DNA of 64,000 nt from Alteromonas naphthalenivorans (GTDB lineage: Bacteria > Pseudomonadota > Gammaproteobacteria > Enterobacterales > Alteromonadaceae). Below are positions 56,446 to 64,000 of the stretch, in pieces. Under the pieces are notes generated by a model. The model made no database searches. It was not told where the DNA came from and saw nothing but the letters and a program-made list of their open reading frames with translations. The number at the start of each line of letters is the position of its first letter. Within the stretch, counting starts at the first letter, position 1. A program made the translations under genes and the position numbers. The stretch covers positions 248,001 through 312,000 of the forward strand of contig NC_015554.1 of NCBI RefSeq assembly GCF_000213655.1, in the 5' to 3' direction.

Positions 56446-57147
56446 ATGGGTAGCAGTAAAACCTCCCTCGACAGTACAGACATTGAACTTGTGATCTTCG
56501 ACTGTTATGGCGTATTAGTCGATAGTGAAGTGCTGTGTAAACGGGTCATTATCGCCATGCTAGGCGACTTAGGTGTAGAGGTTACAAGCAACTACTTCGA
56601 TACGTATTTTCTAGGACAAAGTTACGAGTCTGCACAAAAGCAGATTTTAACTGATTTCAATGTCATGCTTCCGGCTGAGTTTCGAGATAACTACCTAACT
56701 GCGCTGTTAAAAGTGTTTGCTGAAGAGTTAGATACAACTCCCCAGTTAAATGATGTATTAGCGCATTTGAACGTGAAAAATTGTATTGCGACCAGCAGCA
56801 GTCCAGAGCGTGTGGCGTTTGCGCTAGAAACAACAGGTCTTCTTTCTTTTTTTGAAGGGCGCATTACCACAAGTACAGAAGTTGTAAATGGGAAGCCAGC
56901 CCCTGATATATTTTTACTTGCTGCATCAAAAGTAGGTGTTAAGCCTAAGCATTGTTTAGTTATTGAAGACTCAGAAGCGGGTATTCAAGGTGCACTAGCT
57001 GCCGATATGCAGGTGGTGAAATATACCGGCGCGAGTCATTTTAAAGGTGTATTGCCAATTAGCGCAGATAAGAAAAAAGAGATACCGTCGATTTCTCATT
57101 GGTGTGAGTTTTTCAATCTTTACCCCAGCTTAAAAATAAGTGTTTAG
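56446..57147 (+). CDS. HAD-superfamily protein with altered motif I
   Basis: 233 residues, HAD subfamily IA: motif I FDCYGVLVDSE, motif II ATSSSPERV, the Lys motif NGKPAPDIF and motif IV VIEDSEAGIQG. The layout is that of beta-phosphoglucomutase/sugar-phosphate phosphatases acting on what the importer brings in. However, the second motif I Asp, normally the general acid (DxDGV), is Tyr21 (TAT instead of GAT). DxY occurs in haloacid dehalogenases but the rest looks phosphatase-like. Activity is therefore doubtful. Confidence 0.82.
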   Translation: MGSSKTSLDSTDIELVIFDCYGVLVDSEVLCKRVIIAMLGDLGVEVTSNYFDTYFLGQSYESAQKQILTDFNVMLPAEFRDNYLTALLKVFAEELDTTPQLNDVLAHLNVKNCIATSSSPERVAFALETTGLLSFFEGRITTSTEVVNGKPAPDIFLLAASKVGVKPKHCLVIEDSEAGIQGALAADMQVVKYTGASHFKGVLPISADKKKEIPSISHWCEFFNLYPSLKISV

Positions 57148-57310
57148 GCAGGGCGTTTTTTAAGAATCGAGCGACCTAGACACCACATTTACGCTTAAAT
57201 TACCCAAGCAGGCAGGGGATTAATGATCCTTTAACTGGCTTCTCGACTTTTCACTTCAGTGTTGTACAGTGCACCTGCTTTATCGACTAATAACATTATA
57301 AGGGCAGGTT

Positions 57311-58519
57311 ATGACAACACTGATTGGCGGGAAAACAAAGGAAGAAGCACTGGGTAGTCTTTCAAATATGACTAGCGATGTAGCGCCTATTCAAAAAAGT
57401 GAATACTTATCTCGCATAGATAAAGCTCAGCAATATATGCAGCAAAATGGTATTGCTGCGCTGTACCTTAATGCCGGCACTAACTTAACTTATTTTACGG
57501 GTATGCAGTGGTATGCCAGTGAGCGTTTAGTGGGCGCTATTCTTCCTGCCTCTGGCGATATTATCTACGTGGCACCTTATTTTGAAATTGACTCCCTTGA
57601 AGAGCGTAAACTCATCGAGGGTGACATTATTGGGTGGCAAGAGCATGAAAGCCCTTATGCACTGGTTGCTCGTTTAGTGGGTGAAATTGATACTGCTGGT
57701 GGCAAGAAAATCGCGGTAGATGAATCGACTCAATTTTTCGTTGTTGACGGGTTTAATAAGGCCCTTCCTGAAGGCGCCAGCATTATTAATGGCGCAGAGA
57801 TTACTGCCCACTGCCGAATGCACAAATCGGTTAATGAGCTTGCGCTTATACAGCGTGCTATGGATATGACTCTCGCAGTGCATAAGGCTACAGCCAGTAT
57901 GCTCTATACAGGGATTACTACCACAGAAGTAGAAGCCTTTATCAATGATGCTCACAAAAAAGTGGGTGCCAGTGGCAACTACTTTTGCATTGTACTTTTT
58001 GGTACAGCAACGTCATTTCCACATGGGGTAAAAGACCCGCAAGTATTGAAAGAAAACGATTTAGTACTTATTGATACCGGCTGCAAAGTTCATGGGTATC
58101 TATCTGATATTACGCGAACCTACTGCTTTGGTAAGCCAACAGCGAAACAAAAGGCGATGTGGGAAAGTGAAAAACGCGCGCAGTACGCAGCCTTTAATGC
58201 AGTAAAGCCAGGCCTACCCTGTGGAGATGTTGATAAGGCCGCGCGAGACAGCTTAGCGTCCGATGGCTTAGGCCCAGATTATAATCTACCAGGTTTACCC
58301 CATAGAACAGGGCATGGCATTGGTATGGATATTCACGAGTGGCCATACTTGGTGAAAGATAATCCCCACCCATTAGCACCAGGAATGTGCTTTAGCAATG
58401 AGCCTATGATAGTGGTTCCTAATGAGTTTGGTATTCGTTTAGAAGATCACTTCTATGTATCTGACACTGGCGCAGTGTGGTTCACTGAACCAAGCAAAGC
58501 TATCGATGAGCCTTTTTAA
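57311..58519 (+). CDS. M24 family Xaa-Pro dipeptidase-like protein
   Basis: 402 residues with an N-terminal creatinase-like domain (about 20-170; YLNAGTNLTYFTGMQWYASE) and a C-terminal pita-bread domain (about 175-395). Metal ligands are visible: LIDTG and LSDITRT (two Asp), HRTGHGIG (His), SNEPMI and RLEDHF (two Glu). It probably cleaves Xaa-Pro dipeptides in the cytoplasm. It stands 163 bases after the HAD gene and probably has its own promoter. Confidence 0.9.
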   Translation: MTTLIGGKTKEEALGSLSNMTSDVAPIQKSEYLSRIDKAQQYMQQNGIAALYLNAGTNLTYFTGMQWYASERLVGAILPASGDIIYVAPYFEIDSLEERKLIEGDIIGWQEHESPYALVARLVGEIDTAGGKKIAVDESTQFFVVDGFNKALPEGASIINGAEITAHCRMHKSVNELALIQRAMDMTLAVHKATASMLYTGITTTEVEAFINDAHKKVGASGNYFCIVLFGTATSFPHGVKDPQVLKENDLVLIDTGCKVHGYLSDITRTYCFGKPTAKQKAMWESEKRAQYAAFNAVKPGLPCGDVDKAARDSLASDGLGPDYNLPGLPHRTGHGIGMDIHEWPYLVKDNPHPLAPGMCFSNEPMIVVPNEFGIRLEDHFYVSDTGAVWFTEPSKAIDEPF

Positions 58520-58758
58520 AAGCCATGTTTGCAGTGATTCGCTATGACAAGAATATTAGGTTCTGAATGTATTTGATATTGCAGGCTTATACGAGAATGA
58601 TCTCCACTAGTACTCGTTTAGAGGCGTATTGCAGTTCGTTAGAGGAAAAAAGAAAAATCCAAGGCCAGGTAAATAAGGCCTGCTGGTATGAGGCGACTTG
58701 AGTGTTCAAATAAATTAGTGTATTTTTTGAACGATACTTTGGTGGCGTAAAAGCATGT

Positions 58759-61700
58759 ATGGAAACTCCAAGCGTCTCTATTATCAAAAGGTCACTAGCT
58801 TTGCTATGTGGTTTCCCTTTCTTTATTTCTATGCTTTATGTATTTTCTTTTTCTGGATGGGCGGAAGAAAATACATTGATTCCCACCGTGACAGTATCGG
58901 ACGCTACCACGGCGAATTTCCAAGTAAGCCTTGATGAAAAAACAACGTTCAGAGTTATTCCTACAACGGGGGTAACAGTGCTTATTAAAGCGACGCAATC
59001 AGTAGCAAATGTTCGCTTAGCGCTTTATGGCGATGAATATGAAACCAGCAAGCCCTTACTCACTCTTGATATTCCAGCCGCCTATAGACAACCTGAATAT
59101 CTACACTTCGATGCGAACGACTGCGACATTTGTTACGTTGAAATTGATACTTCGGCATCATCGCCAACGCAAGGTCGCAGCGATATCTTATTTAGTGCAA
59201 TCGGTACCGGATTGGATGCTTACATAGGTTTCTACAATGCCATTCAATTCGCTTCGTTAACGTGGTCTGCGGCAGAAAATCAGCTTGCAGAGATGGAGTA
59301 TAAAGAAGCCTTACTTGATGTGCGTTCGCAATATGAAAAAGCAGAGAATATTGCAACATCGTTAGATGAACACTCTCTCATTATTTTCAGTGCCTATATG
59401 CAATCCATAGTGAGCCACTACCTTGGAGAATACGACAATCAAGCTGATTTACTGAAACGTATTTTACAGCAGACCTCTATTCCCCAATCCTACCTTATTA
59501 AAATTAACATGGATTTAGCGAGTTACTATATTTATGAAAAAGGTGAATTTGATACCGCGGTGGCGTACTTAAGCATTGTGTTCGGCCATCTAAATTCTGG
59601 GCACTATCCCTTGTTGTATGCAGAGGCGAAAGAGTTAGAAGCGTCAATAGAAATTGAAAAAGGAAGCTATTTGAATGCTGTAGCGGCCTTTGAAGAAACC
59701 AGCAAAATTTTCTTGGAACAAGGTGATGTGTCAAAAGCTATTAAAAGCATGACCTCTTTAGGATGGTTGTTTTATCACACGGGCGATTTCAACAACGCCA
59801 TGCAGCAATACGTTCTTGCCAAGAAATTAGCAACCCAAGTTTCAGATAACTACGCAATCACGAACTTGCATATCAAACTCTCGGGTGTGTATCGACAACT
59901 AGGCAATATCGAGCAAGCCAATCATCATGTTACACAGGCGCTAAAGCTAAGCGGCAGGTTTAAGCATGCATATTTAGATGCGTGGGCTAATGTAGAAAAA
60001 GCGAAGCTTTTGCAGGCAACGGGGCAGTATATCTATTCGAAGGATACGTTTGATATAGCAAAGCGCAAATTTTTTAAATTGAATGCCTCAAAGGGGGCGA
60101 GTGAAATCGACTTTTTTGTTGGTGTACTCAACATGCAACTTGGAGAGCATCAACAGGCGAAAGAGCGAATAGAGGGTTACTTGTTTAACACTGACGGTAT
60201 TGCCACGGATTATGAGCATGCTATTGCTGCTTCAAATCTAGCGCATGCCCTTACGTTACTTGGTAGCAAAGATGAGGCAATGAAATATCAGCAAAATGCG
60301 TTAAATGTTCTGATGCAAACGCAAGATATTCGGTCAATCGGCTTAGCACAAATACAAATGGCCACACTGCATGCATCCATGGGTAACGTTAAAAGTGCTG
60401 AGACCTATTTTAACAAAGGAACGAGCAAACTTATTCAAACGCGCTCCACGTTGTCACAGTTAGAAAGTACCTATGCCTATGCCAATGAAGTAGCCCATCT
60501 CGACCCAGTACTTGCACTACAAATAGGCCGTGATATTAGCAAGCAGATCAATGACATTTTTTCAAAAATAAAGCGAACCGATTTACGTAGGGGGTATTTC
60601 TCTACCTACCAGAAGGTGGTCAGTTTGCTGGTTCGTGTTGATAACTCACTTTCTGTAGAGCAGAGCTTATTACTTGCTGAGGGGGCGCGATCACGCACCA
60701 TAGGGTATGGGCTTTATCGTGACAACAATACTAATAACGACATTCAACGTGAACAAAAAAAGCTCAATCAAAAACAGCAGGTGAAATTGATTGAGCTTAG
60801 TACACAAATTGAAACACAGCAGCGAAAGCAGACCATCAGAGAGATACGGGTATTGTCAGAAGCGTTATATCAGCTTGAGAGTGACAATTATGTTGTTCCG
60901 CCGTCTACCGCTAAATTTTCTGCCAAATCATTGGCCCAACTTCAGCAGTCTTTAACAGAGCATGACGTGGTGTTATTTATTGATACCGCAGAAGTGGAGT
61001 CTAGGTTGTGGTTTATTGATCAGCAGCAGATTGTAAGCTTTAAGAGTGAACATGAGCGTTTTTTTAGTGAACGAGTGGGCGCTGTACTGAATGTAATATC
61101 GCAAAAACTGCCTTTGCGTAAAATGCGTAAAGAGGTGGCAGAGCTACGCAATACACTTTTTCCTAGCAATGCAGAGTATCTATTCAAAGGCAAAACGAAC
61201 TTAATTGTAATACCGGATGGCGCGTTAACCCGTTTACCATTTTCATTACTGTCAGCATCTTCCCCCGCGCAGAGCGGGTGGTCAGTAAGCTATCAACATT
61301 CTTTACAAAACATAGTAGATTCGAGAAGAGGTAATTACGCTACGGCTGTGGATGAAGGCAGTATTCTTGTTGTGGCAGACCCTTTAATGAAGACTATGCC
61401 AAAAGACCAAAGCAGCCCGCTACTCTATGGTTTTCAGTCTTCCTCATTGCCTTATACAGCAAAAGAGGCAAGTTACATAAACGAGTTCTCTGCTCAACCG
61501 ATAACCCTTCTAAATAAAGGTAAAGCCAGTAAACAAGCGTTAGCAGAATTAGATTTATCTACCTTTAATATCTTACATATGGCGACACATGGGCTAGCAA
61601 ATAATCAAGTGCCTGAATTGGGTGGACTCGTTCTATCAAACGCTTCAAGTGCCGACAATTTGCTGTTTGCCTCGGAAATCAGGCGGCTTAGGCTAAAGGC

Positions 61701-62019
61701 TCAACTTGTTGTGTTAAGTGGTTGCGAAACTACCCAAGGACACTTGATTGAGGGCGAAGGTATGCTTGGCTTAACCCGCGCCTTCATCGAAGCTGGAGCA
61801 CATAGTGTTATAGGCAGTTTGTGGCAAGTACAAGACGATGCAACCGCGATGCTGATGAAGGAGTTTTATCGTTATTTACTACAACACGAATTACCTATCT
61901 CTGAAGCATTAGAAAAAGCGAAAGTGGCGGTGAAAAATCACAAAAGAAAAAATGGAACACACCCGTGGCGATCGCCCTATTACTGGGCGGGATTTGTTTT
62001 ACATGGTAACGCGGCATGA
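58759..62019 (+). CDS. exported TPR-CHAT protein
   Basis: 1086 residues. A hydrophobic N-terminal segment (ALLCGFPFFISMLYVFSFSG then WAEEN) looks like a signal peptide or anchor. A beta-rich domain (about 40-150) precedes TPR repeats (about 160-640), a coiled coil with many Gln (about 650-710), and a C-terminal CHAT caspase-like peptidase domain (about 730-1086). The catalytic pair is in HMATHG (H944) and LSGCET (C989). CHAT domains are cysteine peptidases or degenerate scaffolds. It overlaps the sigma factor gene by 4 bases, so it is the first gene of a four-gene unit. Export of such a protein is unusual. Confidence 0.88.
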   Translation: METPSVSIIKRSLALLCGFPFFISMLYVFSFSGWAEENTLIPTVTVSDATTANFQVSLDEKTTFRVIPTTGVTVLIKATQSVANVRLALYGDEYETSKPLLTLDIPAAYRQPEYLHFDANDCDICYVEIDTSASSPTQGRSDILFSAIGTGLDAYIGFYNAIQFASLTWSAAENQLAEMEYKEALLDVRSQYEKAENIATSLDEHSLIIFSAYMQSIVSHYLGEYDNQADLLKRILQQTSIPQSYLIKINMDLASYYIYEKGEFDTAVAYLSIVFGHLNSGHYPLLYAEAKELEASIEIEKGSYLNAVAAFEETSKIFLEQGDVSKAIKSMTSLGWLFYHTGDFNNAMQQYVLAKKLATQVSDNYAITNLHIKLSGVYRQLGNIEQANHHVTQALKLSGRFKHAYLDAWANVEKAKLLQATGQYIYSKDTFDIAKRKFFKLNASKGASEIDFFVGVLNMQLGEHQQAKERIEGYLFNTDGIATDYEHAIAASNLAHALTLLGSKDEAMKYQQNALNVLMQTQDIRSIGLAQIQMATLHASMGNVKSAETYFNKGTSKLIQTRSTLSQLESTYAYANEVAHLDPVLALQIGRDISKQINDIFSKIKRTDLRRGYFSTYQKVVSLLVRVDNSLSVEQSLLLAEGARSRTIGYGLYRDNNTNNDIQREQKKLNQKQQVKLIELSTQIETQQRKQTIREIRVLSEALYQLESDNYVVPPSTAKFSAKSLAQLQQSLTEHDVVLFIDTAEVESRLWFIDQQQIVSFKSEHERFFSERVGAVLNVISQKLPLRKMRKEVAELRNTLFPSNAEYLFKGKTNLIVIPDGALTRLPFSLLSASSPAQSGWSVSYQHSLQNIVDSRRGNYATAVDEGSILVVADPLMKTMPKDQSSPLLYGFQSSSLPYTAKEASYINEFSAQPITLLNKGKASKQALAELDLSTFNILHMATHGLANNQVPELGGLVLSNASSADNLLFASEIRRLRLKAQLVVLSGCETTQGHLIEGEGMLGLTRAFIEAGAHSVIGSLWQVQDDATAMLMKEFYRYLLQHELPISEALEKAKVAVKNHKRKNGTHPWRSPYYWAGFVLHGNAA

Positions 62020-62600
62020 CTGAATCTGAGAGCGATATTGCAGCCACTATTGTGAAAGGAATTTTAGCGGGAGATGCTGCCGCTGAATTACAAATGATAG
62101 AGCGTTATAAAAGGGGGTTACGCTTTGTGCTTAGGCGAAAATGTCACGACCCTGATTTGGCTGAAGATATTAGCCAAGAAACGTGGCGCATTGTCATTGA
62201 ACGTATTAGGAATAATGAACTACGAGATGCCACAAAGTTGTCAGCGTTTATTCTTCAGACGGCGAAAAATCAGCTACTGATGCATTTTAGAAAAAGTGAC
62301 GTTAAGCGCCAACAAACGGGTATGGGGGAAGCGTTGGAGTCTGAGTATTCCGGCCCGTCAACACAATCGCCCGAGGATGCGCTAGAACGGCATAATTTGG
62401 GCTTGCTTGTTCAAACGGTTATTAAAGAGTTGAATACACCGAGAGATAGAGAATTACTCCATCGTTACTATATACATGAACAAGATAAAAGTCTGATTTG
62501 TAATGAACTAAGTGTTAACGCTAAAAACTTCGACAATGTGCTATATCGCTGTAAACAGCGGTTTAAAACGCTGTGGTTAGCGGTAATGGAAGATAACTGA
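62016..62600 (+). CDS. ECF-type RNA polymerase sigma factor
   Basis: 194 residues, ATG overlapping the CHAT stop as ATGA. Region 2 is clear (LRFVLRRKCHDPDLAEDISQ, then ETWRIVIERI) with FILQTAKNQLLMHFRKSD; region 4 (about 130-190) is weaker: TPRDRELLHRYYIHEQDKSL, then ICNELSVNAKNFDNVLYRCK. It should direct polymerase to a small set of promoters, perhaps including its own operon. The anti-sigma-like protein follows 113 bases later. Confidence 0.88.
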   Translation: MTESESDIAATIVKGILAGDAAAELQMIERYKRGLRFVLRRKCHDPDLAEDISQETWRIVIERIRNNELRDATKLSAFILQTAKNQLLMHFRKSDVKRQQTGMGEALESEYSGPSTQSPEDALERHNLGLLVQTVIKELNTPRDRELLHRYYIHEQDKSLICNELSVNAKNFDNVLYRCKQRFKTLWLAVMEDN

Positions 62601-62713
62601 TATGAATTTCACTGAGAGGTTTGGCCTAGTTAGTGCACAAGAAGTTAGTACGCAAGAGCATAGGCATTTCACAAACAATAGACCCAGAGTATTCATGGTT
62701 AGGAGTTTGCGTA

Positions 62714-63340
62714 GTGAAGCAAGATGAAAGAATAGAACGGTATGTGCTAGGTAGAATGACACCGAGTGAAGAAGCGGAGTTTGAAGCTTATTTTTTGTCT
62801 AACCAAGCGTGTTTAGATCAACTAGAGCTTACAGAGCGTTTGTACAAGGGAATGCAAGCAAACAGCGTAAATAAGATAACGCCTATTCAAAGCAAACCTC
62901 GCGTGTGGAAACAGCCAATTCCGCTTTGGGCAGCCGCCGCTGCATTGATACTCGTTTTATTAATGCCAACGCCGTTCAATACCTCTGAGCGCTTAGCACC
63001 AAATTCCGATTTAAATGTTTATCGCTTGGAAATGTCGAATGTTCGAGCTTCAGAATTTGATGCGGTTAAGGTGACTCAATCGGACAGCCAGCTCGTGTTT
63101 GCAATTTACGTTGATACTGAAATACCTGAATTTGATTATCCCAAATATGGGTTCACGTTAACCAATCAAAAAGGAGAGCAAGTGTTCACGACAAGCGCTT
63201 TACATTTAACTTCTACAAGCGAAATTTTCATAAACATGGGATTACAGCACTTTGAATCAGGAGTATACGATTTTGAAGTGTCGGGTTACAACAATACAAC
63301 AAGAACACCACTACACAGTGGGTTAATACAATTTAATTAG
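62714..63340 (+). CDS. anti-sigma-like membrane protein
   Basis: About 208 residues from the GTG at 62714, chosen because AGGAG lies 8 bases upstream and the protein then begins VKQDERIERYVLGRMTPSEE, the form of anti-sigma factor N-termini. One membrane helix (PIPLWAAAAALILVLLM) splits a cytoplasmic N-terminal helical part from a periplasmic beta-rich part. An earlier in-frame start at 62633 is less likely. It probably holds the ECF sigma factor; no zinc His-Cys motif is seen. Confidence 0.75.
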   Translation: MKQDERIERYVLGRMTPSEEAEFEAYFLSNQACLDQLELTERLYKGMQANSVNKITPIQSKPRVWKQPIPLWAAAAALILVLLMPTPFNTSERLAPNSDLNVYRLEMSNVRASEFDAVKVTQSDSQLVFAIYVDTEIPEFDYPKYGFTLTNQKGEQVFTTSALHLTSTSEIFINMGLQHFESGVYDFEVSGYNNTTRTPLHSGLIQFN

Positions 63341-63363
63341 TCAACAACTAGGAGCGGACCCTA

Positions 63364-64000
63364 ATGACTTTATTCAATAAAATGGTATCAACCGTAGGAC
63401 TAACATTATTACTTTTAACATTACTTGGCTGTTCACATGAAAATAAAAAGTGCGAAGATGACGATGCAGAGTGCATGCTATCGAAAGTTACAGATAGCTA
63501 TGAGGTCGAATTTTTAGGCGATGATAAAACTACACCTGAGGCGGATAGCGTCTCCCAATCACAACGAAAAAGCTCGTTTGGAGCTTTAGTTCTCAATAAA
63601 AATAGTAGTGCTTTAGCGCTCGAAGATGCTTGTAGTTTCGAGTCAGAGAGACACAATACTCCTAGACCCAAAATCAGTATAGGATTTACAGACGCTAATG
63701 GAATTGACAAAGATAGCATTGATGACATCAGCTATAACGGAAATTGCTATCAGGTTTATGAAACGGATAATTTCACGGTTCTTTATATACCGACATTAGA
63801 TAACCCGAAACACCAACAAAATAATAGTCAATTTGTGGTAGACCATCCCCATTCTATGCAGATATACGTTTATCACGGTGATAAAAATTCAATGACTTAC
63901 CGTGTCTTTCACAGAGATAAGCAATTTAGTAACAACGGAGCCCATAATCACGATGGCGATGGTTCACACTCGCATGATAAAGGAAAAAATCAAGTTATGA
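63364..64000 (+). CDS. His/Asp-rich lipoprotein, 3' end outside window
   Basis: The frame is open to the end of the window. AGGAG lies 10 bases before the ATG. A signal peptide with lipobox LLGC (TLLLLTLLGCSHEN) predicts a lipoprotein. The mature part has acidic stretches (CEDDDAECM) and, near the cut end, a His/Asp/Gly-rich segment (HNHDGDGSHSHDKGK) that could bind metal ions. It is 23 bases after the anti-sigma gene and probably belongs to the same operon. No family is recognised. Confidence 0.75.
   Translation, partial: MTLFNKMVSTVGLTLLLLTLLGCSHENKKCEDDDAECMLSKVTDSYEVEFLGDDKTTPEADSVSQSQRKSSFGALVLNKNSSALALEDACSFESERHNTPRPKISIGFTDANGIDKDSIDDISYNGNCYQVYETDNFTVLYIPTLDNPKHQQNNSQFVVDHPHSMQIYVYHGDKNSMTYRVFHRDKQFSNNGAHNHDGDGSHSHDKGKNQVM

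Overview
The window looks like a chromosomal segment of a marine gammaproteobacterium of the Alteromonadales (Alteromonas-like). This is an inference from gene content: TonB receptors, PQQ/quinoprotein alcohol oxidation, DUF748 and DUF2780 envelope proteins, many GGDEF proteins and moderate GC. No rRNA, tRNA, CRISPR array or prophage was seen.

Layout. 1-2770: end of an FHA membrane protein followed by two sister von Willebrand A (VWA) membrane proteins. 2843-6869: DUF748 and DUF2780 envelope proteins on the minus strand. 6870-8948: sparse, with a 52-residue membrane ORF and an unknown acidic protein. 8949-12808: a LysR regulator divergent from a sterol desaturase-like hydroxylase, a LamB-type porin and a DUF1993 protein. 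12819-14070: a defective IS3-family element. 14314-15919: a FadR/UxuR-type regulator and a hydrolase remnant.

15991-45763 is the core: a PQQ and quinoprotein alcohol oxidation region. It holds a two-component system, an ExaC-like aldehyde dehydrogenase, a NosR-like iron-sulfur membrane protein, a FIST sensor protein, a PAS hybrid kinase and a LuxR-type response regulator. A SHOCT protein, a porin and a frameshifted TonB receptor follow. Then come pqqABCDEF, an M17 aminopeptidase, a PQQ-associated ABC exporter set with its beta-propeller and binding protein, a XoxJ/MoxJ-like binding protein, a quinoprotein alcohol dehydrogenase and a PedF-type cytochrome c. Pyrroloquinoline quinone would be made from PqqA, loaded into the periplasmic dehydrogenase, and electrons passed to the cytochrome; the aldehyde formed would be oxidised by the NAD-dependent dehydrogenase. 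The dehydrogenase carries the Asp-Phe-Asp metal signature of lanthanide-dependent enzymes. A shared inverted repeat, consensus TCCTCC-TAAA-GGAGGA, lies upstream of seven transcription units here and probably defines one regulon.

45971-50077: two diguanylate cyclases, the first interrupted by an amber codon. 50668-58519: an outer-membrane barrel (amber codon just after its signal peptide), a polyol/sugar ABC importer, a HAD protein with an altered catalytic motif and an M24 peptidase. 58759-64000: an exported TPR-CHAT protein, an ECF-type sigma factor, an anti-sigma-like membrane protein and a His/Asp-rich lipoprotein cut by the window end.

Four genes plus the IS element carry single-base disruptions. 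The three nonsense codons all fit C:G to T:A changes.
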